64,000 nucleotides of DNA, taken from NCBI GenBank assembly GCA_052035915.1, contig JBPOHE010000001.1, positions 1 through 64,000 of the forward strand, in the 5' to 3' direction. Positions 40,077-49,076 of the stretch are shown one piece after another; positions within the stretch are counted from its first letter, which is position 1, and every line of letters starts with the position of its first letter. Origin of the DNA: JBPOHE01 sp052035915. Its GTDB lineage: Bacteria; Pseudomonadota; Gammaproteobacteria; Chromatiales; Chromatiaceae. The notes beneath the pieces are model-generated. The model was not told the origin of the DNA, made no database searches, and was given only the letters and a program-made list of their open reading frames with translations. The position numbers and the translations under genes are program-made.

Positions 40077-40946
40077 ATGAAACGTTATTCCGGTTTCAGG
40101 CTGCTCATCGTCGACGACAATCGACACAATCTCTACACCCTGAAGTCCCTGATCCAGCGCCACATGGACGTCGAGGTGCTGGAGGCGGATTCCGGGCAGA
40201 AGGCGCTGGATATCGCCCTGGGCGAATCCGGCATCGACCTTATCATTCTCGATGTACAGATGCCTGAGATGGACGGCTTTCAGACCGCCTCCATGCTCAA
40301 GATCCGTAAAAAGACGCGGGACATCCCCATCATTTTCCTGACCGCGGCCTACAAGACCCAGGAGTTTCAGCAGAAGGGCTATGATGTCGGGGCGGTGGAT
40401 TACCTGCTGAAACCCATCGACGACAACCAATTGATCAACAAGATCAGCACCTACTTCCGCCTGATCGAGAAAGAGCGGGAGATGAATCAGATCCTGGAGC
40501 GGAAGGTGGCCGAACGCACGGCGGAGCTGGCCCAGGCCAAGCAGCACCTGGAGAACATCATCCGCTACATGGGCGAGGCCTTGCTGGTGCTGGATCCGGA
40601 TGGCGTCATCACCGCTGCTAATCCGGCGGCCTGCAAGATGCTCGATTACGCCGAAAGGGATCTGATCGGCATGGCGATCGGCGATGTCTTCGAGGAGGCG
40701 GAGCCGGAACAGGCCGGGGCCTTTTTCGGCACCTGGCTGGAAGCCCTGATCCGGGTGGGGGCCTTGAGTCGCATCGAGGCCAGGTTCATCACCAAGGAAG
40801 GCAGCCGGATACCCATCCTCTTTTCACGCACCGCCATCAAGCGTGAGAACGGTGAACTGAGCGACATCCTCTGCATCGCCAAGGACATGACCGGCTACCG
40901 GCGGGTGGATGAAGAAACCCTAGATGAGGAGATCTGCGTGGCATGA
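40077..40946 (+). CDS. Response regulator with receiver, coiled coil and PAS domain (no DNA-binding output)
   Basis: The 289-aa protein has a receiver (LLIVDDNRHNLYTL, D59 in LIILDVQMPEMDG, K in YLLKPIDD), a coiled coil of about 30 residues (KEREMNQILERKVAERTAEL) and one PAS domain (ENIIRYMGEALLVLDPDGVI, then AANPAACKMLDY) to the end. There is no kinase, cyclase or HTH output. It may pass on or modulate phosphotransfer from the hybrid kinase just upstream. The C-terminal PAS is complete, so it is probably not truncated. Confidence 0.9.
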   Translation: MKRYSGFRLLIVDDNRHNLYTLKSLIQRHMDVEVLEADSGQKALDIALGESGIDLIILDVQMPEMDGFQTASMLKIRKKTRDIPIIFLTAAYKTQEFQQKGYDVGAVDYLLKPIDDNQLINKISTYFRLIEKEREMNQILERKVAERTAELAQAKQHLENIIRYMGEALLVLDPDGVITAANPAACKMLDYAERDLIGMAIGDVFEEAEPEQAGAFFGTWLEALIRVGALSRIEARFITKEGSRIPILFSRTAIKRENGELSDILCIAKDMTGYRRVDEETLDEEICVA

Positions 40947-41000
40947 GGTCGGGGGCTTTAGGCGATTGCCGAACCCCAGGCCGACCCCGGGAGTGAATCG

Positions 41001-41348
41001 ATGAGCGAAGCGGATAAAACCAACCATCACGACGAAGATACGACACTGACCGCCAATGCCCTCAAGGCCATGGCCCATCCCTTGCGCTGGAAGATCCTCT
41101 GCACCCTGGGGGAAAAGGAACTCTCGGTGGGAGAGATCGTGGCCAAGACCGGCACCTCCCAGAGCAATATCTCCCAGCACCTGGAACAATTGCGCAACAA
41201 GAATATCCTGGTGGCGCGCAAGGATGCCAACCGCATCTTTTACCGTATCCGCAACCCCCAGTTGCTGACCCTCATCGGCACCATGCGCAAGGTGTTGTGT
41301 CCGGCCAACCTGGATGAGCGCTTCAGCGATGCGGACGACAGTCGCTAA
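41001..41348 (+). CDS. ArsR-family winged-helix transcriptional regulator
   Basis: A 115-aa ArsR-type repressor with ALKAMAHPLRWKILCTLGEK and the recognition helix region GTSQSNISQHLEQLRNKNIL. The classic metal-binding ELCVCDL box is absent; only C34 and a C-terminal Cys (VLCPAN) remain, so a thiol or other non-metal signal is as likely as a metal. It lies 54 bp after the REC-PAS gene and may share its transcript. Confidence 0.9.
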   Translation: MSEADKTNHHDEDTTLTANALKAMAHPLRWKILCTLGEKELSVGEIVAKTGTSQSNISQHLEQLRNKNILVARKDANRIFYRIRNPQLLTLIGTMRKVLCPANLDERFSDADDSR

Positions 41349-41419
41349 GGTCGGCCTCCGGGATCGGCTGGAGTCGGCTTTTTCCCCCGGCCAACCCAGG
41401 GTCTGAGGCCAAGCTATCC

Positions 41420-41608
41420 ATGGAACTCTGGGAACAGATCCTGCTCGGCGCCCTGGGCCTGCTGCTGGTGTTCTGGGTGGGTCCCGGCGTAAAGGCCACC
41501 ATCGAGCGCAGCCGCGCCGCGCCCAAGGACTGGAAGGGCGCCCTCATCCCACTCGCTCTGGTGGTGATGTTCGTCCTCTTGCTCATCTCCCTGGCCAGAA
41601 AAGGCTGA
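41420..41608 (+). CDS. Small two-helix membrane protein
   Basis: A 62-aa protein with two hydrophobic helices (about residues 5-24 and 42-58) joined by a basic loop (ATIERSRAAPKDW). I do not recognise a named family. The stop shares a base with the slyX start (41608), so they are translationally coupled. Confidence 0.75.
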   Translation: MELWEQILLGALGLLLVFWVGPGVKATIERSRAAPKDWKGALIPLALVVMFVLLLISLARKG

Positions 41609-41811
41609 TGGACGAAGGATTGGTCGACATCCAGACCCGCCTGGCCTTTCAGGAGGATGGGCTGCATGGCGTCCAACTCACCCTCGTCCGTCAGCAGCAA
41701 CTCATCGATCGTCTTGCCCGGGAAATCCACCAACTGCGACGCCAGATCGCGCACCTGACCGGGGTGACGGATCTCGCCGCCGACGATGAGCCACCGCCAC
41801 CCCATTATTGA
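41608..41811 (+). CDS. slyX: SlyX family protein
   Basis: A 67-aa coiled-coil protein. The heptad-rich body (DIQTRLAFQEDGLHGVQLTL, then IDRLAREIHQLRRQI) and the C-terminal PPPPHY ending match SlyX. Its role is unknown. Coupled to the small membrane-protein gene upstream and convergent with the CBS gene. Confidence 0.88.
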   Translation: MDEGLVDIQTRLAFQEDGLHGVQLTLVRQQQLIDRLAREIHQLRRQIAHLTGVTDLAADDEPPPPHY

Positions 41812-41835
41812 GTCGGACGCCACCCGGCGCCTGTG

Positions 41836-42288
41836 CTAGAGCATTTTGGCGACGTTGGCCTGATAGATCGCCTTGTGTACGTCGCCCAGGGTCAGCATGC
41901 CCACCAGCACCCCATCCTCGACCACCGGGATGCGGCGGAAACGATGCCTGATCATGACCCCGGCCCCGCGCAGCAGGTGCATATCCGGGTTGATGCTGAT
42001 GACGCTGGGGGTCATCACCTCGTTCACCTTCAGCTTCAGCACATCCCGGTATTGCCCCATCATCTCATCCAGATCCACCGACGCCATGCCGTCGCGCAGG
42101 TCTTCCAGGGTGGGAAAGAGACGGTGCAACACATCTTTCTCGGTCACGATACCGACCAGACGATCGCCAGTATCCACCACCGGCAGACCGCTGAAACGAT
42201 AGAGGCACATCAGCGAGGCCACCTCGATCACCCCGGTCTGGGGGGTGACGGTCTTCAGATTTTTCGTCATCACATCACGAACTAACAT
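41836..42288 (-). CDS. CBS-domain-pair protein
   Basis: The ATG at 42288 gives a 150-aa protein that is nearly all two CBS domains (LVRDVMTKNLKTVTP from residue 2; VNEVMTPSVISINPDMHLLR from about 92). Each has the GIVTEKDVL or GMLTLGDV ending typical of adenosyl-nucleotide binding modules. The longer open frame upstream lacks resemblance to the family. It is a likely energy-status sensor; the partner is unknown. Confidence 0.85.
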   Translation of the reverse strand: MLVRDVMTKNLKTVTPQTGVIEVASLMCLYRFSGLPVVDTGDRLVGIVTEKDVLHRLFPTLEDLRDGMASVDLDEMMGQYRDVLKLKVNEVMTPSVISINPDMHLLRGAGVMIRHRFRRIPVVEDGVLVGMLTLGDVHKAIYQANVAKML

Positions 42289-42552
42289 GGGTAGGTCTAC
42301 CTCTTTATCATCACATACCAGCCGACGGCCACACTCCGCCGCCAAGGAACCCGGGCGGAAACCCTTGGGCCTACGTTCGACCATTCGGGGATCGGGGTCA
42401 AGAGTTGCCCAGGCCCCTTCTCGACCCTGGCCCGCCTAATCTATTAGCGTTCCCGAATATATTTTAGCCTTCCGAGCGGTCGGGTGCGGGGCCGACCCTG
42501 AATTCACCCAATGCGGAAAAGAGCCGACAAGAATGGATATGAGCGCTCAGTG

Positions 42553-42680
42553 GCGCCGGGCATCAACTGAGAACGACTCATTTTCGTTCTTAATTTGAGA
42601 ACATTTTCGATAATAAAGAGGGTTATTGTTCTCTTTAAGAGAACAATAACCGAGCCAAATCGTCCCGGCCCGGCAGCGCC
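42553..42680. repeat. Twin-palindrome intergenic element, copy 5
   Basis: Outer ends GGCGCCGGGCAT and CGGCCCGGCAGCGCC pair imperfectly. The palindromes are TCGTTCT-N7-AGAACAT starting at 42584 and a fully symmetric TTGTTCT-N7-AGAACAA starting at 42626, 42 bp apart. It lies between the CBS gene and hemF. Confidence 0.8.
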
Positions 42681-42723
42681 GAGGGCTAGACGGGGCCACC
42701 TGACGGCTTAAATGTCCGCGGTT

Positions 42724-42780
42724 TGCTTCGCTCACCATATCCTCGAACTGAACCCAGCGGCGGGTTCCGCAGGCCAGCCT
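42724..42780. repeat. Decayed REP-like repeat
   Basis: GCTTCGCTCACC and CAGGCCAGCCT recall the repeats at 12955 and 36853 but with poor pairing. Probably an old copy. Confidence 0.4.
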
Positions 42781-42844
42781 CTCTCCCTACCGATTAGGGA
42801 AAATCGAACCGGAATTGGTGGATCGCCCTGAATCGACTGCTTGA

Positions 42845-43774
42845 CTAATTGGATGGGGTTTCCCCATACCAGTCCCGGGGCTTGAGAAAGAGGTCATAGA
42901 GCCTGGCCTCTTCCGTCCCAGGCGCGGGATGCCAGTTGTAACGCCAGCGTACCCGGGGCGGCAGTGACATCAGAATGGATTCGGTGCGTCCACCCGATTG
43001 CAGCCCGAAAAGGGTGCCGCGGTCGTAGACCAAATTGAATTCCACATAACGGCCACGGCGGTAGTGTTGGAAATCGACCTGGCGGTCGCTGTAAGGAGTA
43101 TCTTTGCGCCGCTGGACGATAGGGAGATAGGCCGGGAGATACCCATCGCCGACGCTCCGCAGGAAGGCGAAGCTGTGCTCGAAGCCGCCCTCGGTGAAGT
43201 CATCGAAAAAAATCCCCCCCACCCCCCTGGGTTCCTGGCGATGACGCAGAAAGAAATACTGGTCACACCAAGTCTTCAAACGCGGATAGAGATGCCCACC
43301 GAAGGGGGCGCAGAGGTCGTGGGCTACCCGGTGCCAGTGCCGGACGTCCTCGATGAAGCCATAGTAAGGGGTCAGGTCGAAACCACCGCCGAACCACCAG
43401 ATCGGCTCGCGATCGGGACCTTCGGCCAGAAAGAAACGCACATTGGCATGAGAGGTGGGCACATAGGGGTTGCGGGGGTGGATGACCAGGGAGACCCCCA
43501 TGGCCTGATAGGAACGCCCGCCCAGCTCGGGGCGTTGGGCGGTGGCCGAGGTCGGCAGGCTGTCGCCCCGGACATGGGAGAAACCGACCCCGGCCTGCTC
43601 GAATACCTCACCTTCCTGGAGCACCCGGCTTTGTCCGCCACCTCCGCCGAGGCGCTCCCAGGCATCGGTCCCGAAACGGGCCCGGGGTTCCTCCTGCTCC
43701 AGCGCGCTACAGATACGCGCCTGGAGTCCCACCAGGTAGTCCCTGACGGCCTCGCTGGAGATGGCTTGCGTCAT
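42845..43774 (-). CDS. hemF: Oxygen-dependent coproporphyrinogen III oxidase
   Basis: Oxidatively decarboxylates coproporphyrinogen III in heme synthesis and needs O2. The 309-aa protein has the family signature FFLAEGPDREPIWWFGGGFD, GVGGIFFDDFTEGGFEHSFA and the C-terminal RVRWRYNWHPAPGTEE. It implies at least facultative aerobic life. It follows tsaC on the minus strand by 25 bp. Confidence 0.97.
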   Translation of the reverse strand: MTQAISSEAVRDYLVGLQARICSALEQEEPRARFGTDAWERLGGGGGQSRVLQEGEVFEQAGVGFSHVRGDSLPTSATAQRPELGGRSYQAMGVSLVIHPRNPYVPTSHANVRFFLAEGPDREPIWWFGGGFDLTPYYGFIEDVRHWHRVAHDLCAPFGGHLYPRLKTWCDQYFFLRHRQEPRGVGGIFFDDFTEGGFEHSFAFLRSVGDGYLPAYLPIVQRRKDTPYSDRQVDFQHYRRGRYVEFNLVYDRGTLFGLQSGGRTESILMSLPPRVRWRYNWHPAPGTEEARLYDLFLKPRDWYGETPSN

Positions 43775-43799
43775 CTTGTCTCCTCGAATCGAAGGCGGA

Positions 43800-44390
43800 T
43801 CAGCCCCGGACCAGGACCTGGCTCAGGGCATCGCGGATGGGAGTGGGACGGGCCAAGCCGCCCAGGGGGCCATGCAGAATGAAGTCGAGCCCGGTAGGAA
43901 AATACTTGCGGACCCGTAACGGGCTCCGGGCCGGCGGTGACCCGGTGGGATTGGCGCTGGTGGAGATCAGCGGGAAACCGGCGGCGAGGCAAAGCTCCCT
44001 GGCCGGGGGATGGGCGGTGATCCGTACGGCAATGCGGTCATGGGCGCCGCGCAGCCAGGTTGGTGTGCTGGGAGCGGAGGGTAACAGCCAGGTGAAGGGG
44101 CCCGGCCAAGTGCTCAGGGGCGTGGCCAGCCATTCGGGGCTGGGGTCGCCGATGAAGGGCAGGAGTTGTCCCAGGTCGGCGGCAATGAGAATGAATCCCT
44201 TGGCGCCCGGTCTTCGCTTGAGGGCCAGGATACGTCGAGCGGCCTCCTCCCGCCTGGGATCGCCGCCCAAGCCGTAGACCGCTTCCGTCGGATAGGCGAG
44301 GATCCCGCCGGATTTGAGACAGGCGGCGGCCCGACGCAGCTGCTGGGGATGGAGGGAGCCCGGTCCCGGTCCGGTTTGGACGGAGATCAA
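43800..44390 (-). CDS. tsaC: Threonylcarbamoyl-AMP synthase TsaC (YrdC family)
   Basis: Makes threonylcarbamoyl-adenylate for t6A37 modification of ANN-decoding tRNAs. The 196-aa protein has GGILAYPTEAVYGLGGDPRR, LKRRPGAKGFILIAAD and PLISTSANPTG, and lacks the extra C-terminal domain of Sua5, so TsaC is the better name. Its start overlaps the purE stop by 4 bp. Confidence 0.93.
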   Translation of the reverse strand: MISVQTGPGPGSLHPQQLRRAAACLKSGGILAYPTEAVYGLGGDPRREEAARRILALKRRPGAKGFILIAADLGQLLPFIGDPSPEWLATPLSTWPGPFTWLLPSAPSTPTWLRGAHDRIAVRITAHPPARELCLAAGFPLISTSANPTGSPPARSPLRVRKYFPTGLDFILHGPLGGLARPTPIRDALSQVLVRG

Positions 44391-44896
44391 CGGGGAAAAC
44401 GTTCCTGCAACTTGGCGTCCTTGGCCCGCACCTCGTCCGCATGACGTTCCCGATCCGCCCGTAGGCGCCGCGCCAGTTCTCCGTCGCTCAGGGCGAGCAT
44501 CTGTGCCGCCAGATAGCCGGCGTTTCTGGCCCCGGCCTTACCGATGGCCACGCAGGCGACGGGAACGCCACCGGGCATCTGCACGGTGGAGAGCAAGGCA
44601 TCCAGGCCCTGCAAAGCGCCGCCTTCGAGGGGAACGCCGATGACCGGCTTGAGGGTCAGTCCGGCGACGGTACCGGCGAGATGGGCGGCCATCCCCGCCC
44701 CGGCGATAAAGACGGCACAGCCTCGGGCCTCGGCGTCCTTCACATAGGCATGGGTGGCGTCCGCTGTGCGATGGGCGGAGGTGATCTTGGCCTCGAACTC
44801 CACCCCGAGGCTGCTCAGCACATCCATGGCGGCCTGCATCACAGCGAGATCCGAGTCGGACCCCATGAGTACGGCGACGAAGGGTTGATTGGGCAT
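44387..44896 (-). CDS. purE: N5-carboxyaminoimidazole ribonucleotide mutase
   Basis: Class I PurE of purine synthesis. The 169-aa product has VLMGSDSDLAVMQAA, KITSAHRTADATHAYVKDAE, FIAGAGMAAHLAGTVAGLT and PVIGVPLEGGALQGLDALLS. No purK follows; tsaC overlaps its end. purK must be elsewhere if this is the class that needs it. Confidence 0.96.
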   Translation of the reverse strand: MPNQPFVAVLMGSDSDLAVMQAAMDVLSSLGVEFEAKITSAHRTADATHAYVKDAEARGCAVFIAGAGMAAHLAGTVAGLTLKPVIGVPLEGGALQGLDALLSTVQMPGGVPVACVAIGKAGARNAGYLAAQMLALSDGELARRLRADRERHADEVRAKDAKLQERFPR

Positions 44897-44919
44897 GGTG
44901 CTGTTTTCCCGTGCTCGAT

Positions 44920-47250
44920 TCAGCGTTGTTTGATGGTCTGTCGTTTGGGCTTGGTCGAAGCGGGCTTGCGTTCCGGGGCCTCGGCCAACAGCCCTTCACA
45001 TTCCTCCAGGGTGAGGGATTCGGGCTCCCGCCCCTTGGGGATGCGGGCGTTTCTGGAACCATCCGTCACGTAGGGTCCGAAGCGACCGCGCAGGATCTGT
45101 GCCTGGCTGTTGGGAAAGACGCGTATCACCCGTTTTGCCTCGGCCGCTTCCTTTTCCGCTACCAGTTCCCGCGCCCGTTCCAGGGTGATGGTGTAGGGAT
45201 CGTCGTCCTTTTTCAGGGAGACGAACTTATCCCCATAGCGGACATAGGGGCCGAAGCGACCGATATTGGTTACCAGGATCTCCCCCCCCTGGGGATGTCG
45301 TGGTCCGAGTTCCCGGGGCAGGTTGAAGAGGGCCATGGCCTCGGCCAGGGTGATGGTCTCCATGCTCTGGCCCGGTTGCAGGCTGGCGAATTTGGGCTTG
45401 TCCCCATCGTCCCGGGAACCGATCTGCACAAAGGGCCCAAAGCGGCCCATGCGCACGCTGACCGGCTTGCTGCTGGCGGGATCCACGCCGAGGACACGAT
45501 CATGCACCACCTCACTCCGTGAAACCTGACTCTTTTCTTTGACGCGATGACTGAATTCGAGCCAGAACCGGCTCAGCAGCGGGATCCACTGCTCCTCGCC
45601 CCGAGACACGGCGTCAAGTTCGTCTTCCAGCTTGGCGGTAAAGTCGTAATCCACATATTGCCCGAAGTGTTCGGTCAGGAAGCGGTTGACGATGCGCCCG
45701 ACATCGGTGGGAAAGAATCGCTTGTTCTGCAGGGTGACGTATTCTCGATCCTGCAGGGTCGAGATAATGGCGGCATAGGTGGAAGGTCGACCGATACCGT
45801 ACTCCTCCAGGGTCTTCACCAAGGTGGCTTCGTTGTAGCGTGGTGGCGGCTCGGTAAAGTGCTGCTCGGCCCGAATATCGAATAGGTCGACCAACTCCCC
45901 TTCGGTCAAGGGGGGCAGGGTTTTGTCATCGCTGTCCAAGGGTTTGGCATCGTCCACCCCCTCCAGATAGACCTGGATGAATCCTGGGTCGGCGATGGTT
46001 GAGCCGGTGGCGCGAAAAAGGTTGGCCTGACTGCCGCAGGCGAGGTCGACACTGACCGTGTCGATGGTGGCGTGGAGCATCTGACAGGCGAGGGTACGTT
46101 TCCAGATCAGCTCGTAGAGACGAAACTGCTCTTTGGTGAGTGCCCCTTCGATCTCCTCCGGACGGCGGAATACCGAGGTGGGGCGGATGGCTTCGTGGGC
46201 CTCCTGGGCATTCTTCGCCTTGGTCTTGTAGCGCCTGGGTTCATCTGGCAGTTGTGTGGGACCGAAACGTTCGGCGATATAGCGCCGGGTCTCGGCGATG
46301 GCCTCCTCGGAAAGGTTCACGGAGTCGGTGCGCATATAGGTGATGAGACCGACCTCGCCGCTGCCGATATCCACCCCTTCATAGAGTTGCTGGGCGAGAC
46401 GCATGGTGCGCTGGGCGGTGAGCCCGAGCTTGCGCGCCGCCTCCTGTTGCAGAGTCGAGGTGGTGAAGGGCGGCGCCGGATTGCGTCGTCGTTGTTTTTT
46501 CTCGACGCTCAGCACCCGCAGCTTTCCCCCCGCCTGTTTGAGCAGGTCTTGGCGTACCTGCTGAGCGGAGGCCACGTCGGTCAAGGTGAATTGCTCGACC
46601 TTCCCACCCTGGTACTGAATGAGTCTGGCTTCGAAGGGCGGCCCCTGGGCGCCGGCATCCGCTTCGACAGACCAGTATTCTCGAACCTGAAAGGCCTCGA
46701 TCTCCTCCTCACGTTCGACGATGAGGCGCAAGGCCGGACTCTGCACCCGTCCCGCGGAGAGGCCACGCCGCACCTTCTTCCACAACAGTGGCGAGAGATT
46801 GAATCCCACCAGGTAGTCCAGTGCCCGGCGGGCTTGTTGGGCATTGATGAGGTCGGTGGACAGGGTACGCGGATGGGTCATGGCGTCCTGTACCGCTCCC
46901 TTGGTGACCTCATTGAACACCACACGGTGCACCGGTTTATCGTGCAGCACCTGATTTTCCCGCATCAGTTCATAGAGATGCCAGGAGATCGCCTCTCCCT
47001 CGCGGTCGGGGTCGGTGGCGAGGTAGAGGGCGCTTGCCTTGCGCAGGGCCTTGGCAATGGCCTGGACATGACGTTCGTTTTTTTCGATCACCTGGTAGTG
47101 CATGCGGAACCCCTGCTCGGGGTCGACCGCGCCATCCCTGGGGACGAGATCCCGCACGTGTCCATAGGAGGCGAGCACATCAAAGTCCTTGCCCAGGTAC
47201 TTTTTGATCGTTTTGGCTTTCGCCGGTGATTCGACAACAACAAGATTCAT
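44920..47250 (-). CDS. topA: DNA topoisomerase I
   Basis: Relaxes negative supercoils. The 776-aa protein opens MNLVVVESPAKAKTIKKYLG (Toprim E8), has DPDREGEAISWH and the active-site Y305 in LITYMRTDSVNLS. Instead of zinc ribbons it carries C-terminal topoisomerase repeats (MGRFGPFVQIGS, IGRFGPYVRYGD, RGRFGPYVTDGS) and a Lys/Arg-rich tail. It lies 116 bp after smg on the minus strand. Confidence 0.97.
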   Translation of the reverse strand: MNLVVVESPAKAKTIKKYLGKDFDVLASYGHVRDLVPRDGAVDPEQGFRMHYQVIEKNERHVQAIAKALRKASALYLATDPDREGEAISWHLYELMRENQVLHDKPVHRVVFNEVTKGAVQDAMTHPRTLSTDLINAQQARRALDYLVGFNLSPLLWKKVRRGLSAGRVQSPALRLIVEREEEIEAFQVREYWSVEADAGAQGPPFEARLIQYQGGKVEQFTLTDVASAQQVRQDLLKQAGGKLRVLSVEKKQRRRNPAPPFTTSTLQQEAARKLGLTAQRTMRLAQQLYEGVDIGSGEVGLITYMRTDSVNLSEEAIAETRRYIAERFGPTQLPDEPRRYKTKAKNAQEAHEAIRPTSVFRRPEEIEGALTKEQFRLYELIWKRTLACQMLHATIDTVSVDLACGSQANLFRATGSTIADPGFIQVYLEGVDDAKPLDSDDKTLPPLTEGELVDLFDIRAEQHFTEPPPRYNEATLVKTLEEYGIGRPSTYAAIISTLQDREYVTLQNKRFFPTDVGRIVNRFLTEHFGQYVDYDFTAKLEDELDAVSRGEEQWIPLLSRFWLEFSHRVKEKSQVSRSEVVHDRVLGVDPASSKPVSVRMGRFGPFVQIGSRDDGDKPKFASLQPGQSMETITLAEAMALFNLPRELGPRHPQGGEILVTNIGRFGPYVRYGDKFVSLKKDDDPYTITLERARELVAEKEAAEAKRVIRVFPNSQAQILRGRFGPYVTDGSRNARIPKGREPESLTLEECEGLLAEAPERKPASTKPKRQTIKQR

Positions 47251-47366
47251 GACGCTCGATGATTCGGTTCAGATCCCCTGTCGCCCGGCAAAGCCGACCT
47301 CCCACGCTTGTGGTAGAGCCTAGGGCTCCCCGGTCGTTGGAAATCTCCTACCAGGCCGGCGGAATA

Positions 47367-47843
47367 TCAGTGAATGGAGGCCCCTCTCATCTTAAAGACC
47401 AGGTCCTCCAGATGGGCGACGGTGATCTCCTGGCCAGGGCGATTAGCCAGCACCATCAATATGATCCACCGCAGTTCTTCGATACCGATTTGCGGTGTGT
47501 CCAAGGCCAGCACCCGTTCTAGCACCAATTCTCGACAGGCGCGGCTGAGGAGACCGCTTTGTTCGAGCACCAGCATCAATCCCCTGGCATCGGTGTCGAG
47601 ATGACGCATCTCTTCGGCGGAAAACATGCGAAAGGAATGGGTTCCCGGCGACAGGATATCGAGCGGAAGCGGGGTGCTCACCAATTCATCCAGCCAAGCC
47701 AAGGCCTTGTCGATCTCACCATCGGGAAAGCCCGCCTCGTTGAGCTCCTCCCGCAACACCCTCTGGGAAGGCGTGGCGGGGGAACCGGGCTCTTTCAGAT
47801 GCTCGTAGATGAAAATCAGCACATCAACGACATTTTCATTCAT
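47367..47843 (-). CDS. smg: Smg family protein (DUF494)
   Basis: A 158-aa, mostly helical acidic protein starting MNENVVDVLIFIYEHL and ending VAHLEDLVFKMRG, matching Smg/DUF494. The function is unknown; the dprA-smg neighbourhood is conserved in gammaproteobacteria. It starts 55 bp after dprA. Confidence 0.93.
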   Translation of the reverse strand: MNENVVDVLIFIYEHLKEPGSPATPSQRVLREELNEAGFPDGEIDKALAWLDELVSTPLPLDILSPGTHSFRMFSAEEMRHLDTDARGLMLVLEQSGLLSRACRELVLERVLALDTPQIGIEELRWIILMVLANRPGQEITVAHLEDLVFKMRGASIH

Positions 47844-47898
47844 TCAATCATGCACCTCGGGAGATTGATGGGCACCCTCTTCGGCCCTGGACGGACGC

Positions 47899-49002
47899 TT
47901 ACCCGGTCTGAATCCGGCTGTAACGTCCGCCCGGAACCGATGATACATGACCTTCAAGTTCCAACAACAGCAGCATGGAGGAGATGGCCGCCACCGACAG
48001 GCCGGTTCGGGCGACCAGATCATCCATCGCCATGGGCTCGTAACCGAGTGCCTCCAGGAGCCGGGCATAGTCTTTATCCCGCGAGGTTTCCGTGGCCACA
48101 GGACCGGCAGCGACTGGACCGGGAGGAATTTTCATGAGTGGGGCAAGTTCTTCCAAGATGTCCTGGGCAGTCTCCACCAGCTTGGCGCCCTGGCGAATCA
48201 GGGCGTGACAGCCCCGTGCCAGGGGGTTGTGAATGGAACCCGGGATGGCGAGCACCTCGCGACCCTGTTCGAGCGCATGTCGGGCGGTGATCAATGAGCC
48301 GCTGTGCATGGCCGCCTCGACCACCAGGGTTCCCAGGCTCAGACCGCTGATAATCCGATTGCGTCGGGGGAAGTGTTCTGCTTTGGCTGAGGTGCCGGGA
48401 GGGAATTCGGTCACCAGTGCCCCGCCCTGGGCGATACGCTGGGCCAGTTCCCGATGGCGGGCCGGATAGAGGCGATCCGGTCCGGTTCCCATCACCGCGA
48501 TCGTAGCCCCAGGACCGCCGCTTTTCAGTGCCCCTTCATGGGCCGCCGCATCGATTCCCTCGGCCAGTCCGCTGGTAATCCCCAGCCCGGCACCAGCCAG
48601 GACCTGGGCAAAATCCATGGCGGTCTGGCGACCACCTGCCGTGGGGTTACGCGAGCCGACGACGGCGAGCTGGGGTTGTCGCAGGGTTTCCGCATCCCCG
48701 GTTACGAACAGCAGCGGGGGCGGGTCATCAATGGCGGCCAGATGTGGAGGATAGAGGGGGTCCAGGATGGTGACGAGCTGACCGCCGGAGGAGAGCCAAG
48801 CCAAGTCCGGCTCGATCAGGCTCCAGTCAAAGGAGCGAAGAAACTCGCGGCTTTTGGCACCGAACCCGCAGTTCTCCAGCTCGGCTGGCCTAGCGGCGAG
48901 GACAACCGCCGGGTCGCCGAACTGCCGGAGGGCCTTGGCAAAGAGCTTGGGACCGACCCCAGGGGTACGCCAGAGCAACAACCAAGGACGAAGATCCCGC
49001 AT
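47899..49002 (-). CDS. dprA: DNA-processing protein DprA (Smf)
   Basis: Loads RecA on incoming single-stranded DNA in natural transformation. The 367-aa protein has the Rossmann-like core VGSRNPTAGGRQTAMDFAQ, SGLAEGIDAAAHEGAL, GTGPDRLYPARHRELA and PGSIHNPLARGCHALIRQGA, and a C-terminal winged helix (DLVARTGLSVAAISSMLLLL). It is followed by smg and topA. Confidence 0.95.
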   Translation of the reverse strand: MRDLRPWLLLWRTPGVGPKLFAKALRQFGDPAVVLAARPAELENCGFGAKSREFLRSFDWSLIEPDLAWLSSGGQLVTILDPLYPPHLAAIDDPPPLLFVTGDAETLRQPQLAVVGSRNPTAGGRQTAMDFAQVLAGAGLGITSGLAEGIDAAAHEGALKSGGPGATIAVMGTGPDRLYPARHRELAQRIAQGGALVTEFPPGTSAKAEHFPRRNRIISGLSLGTLVVEAAMHSGSLITARHALEQGREVLAIPGSIHNPLARGCHALIRQGAKLVETAQDILEELAPLMKIPPGPVAAGPVATETSRDKDYARLLEALGYEPMAMDDLVARTGLSVAAISSMLLLLELEGHVSSVPGGRYSRIQTG

Positions 49003-49076
49003 TCCCTTGCCTCAGCCTGACGAACTATCAGCGGGAGATTCCAGTCGCGGAGGAAGGGATCGTTTTGGGTGCCGCC

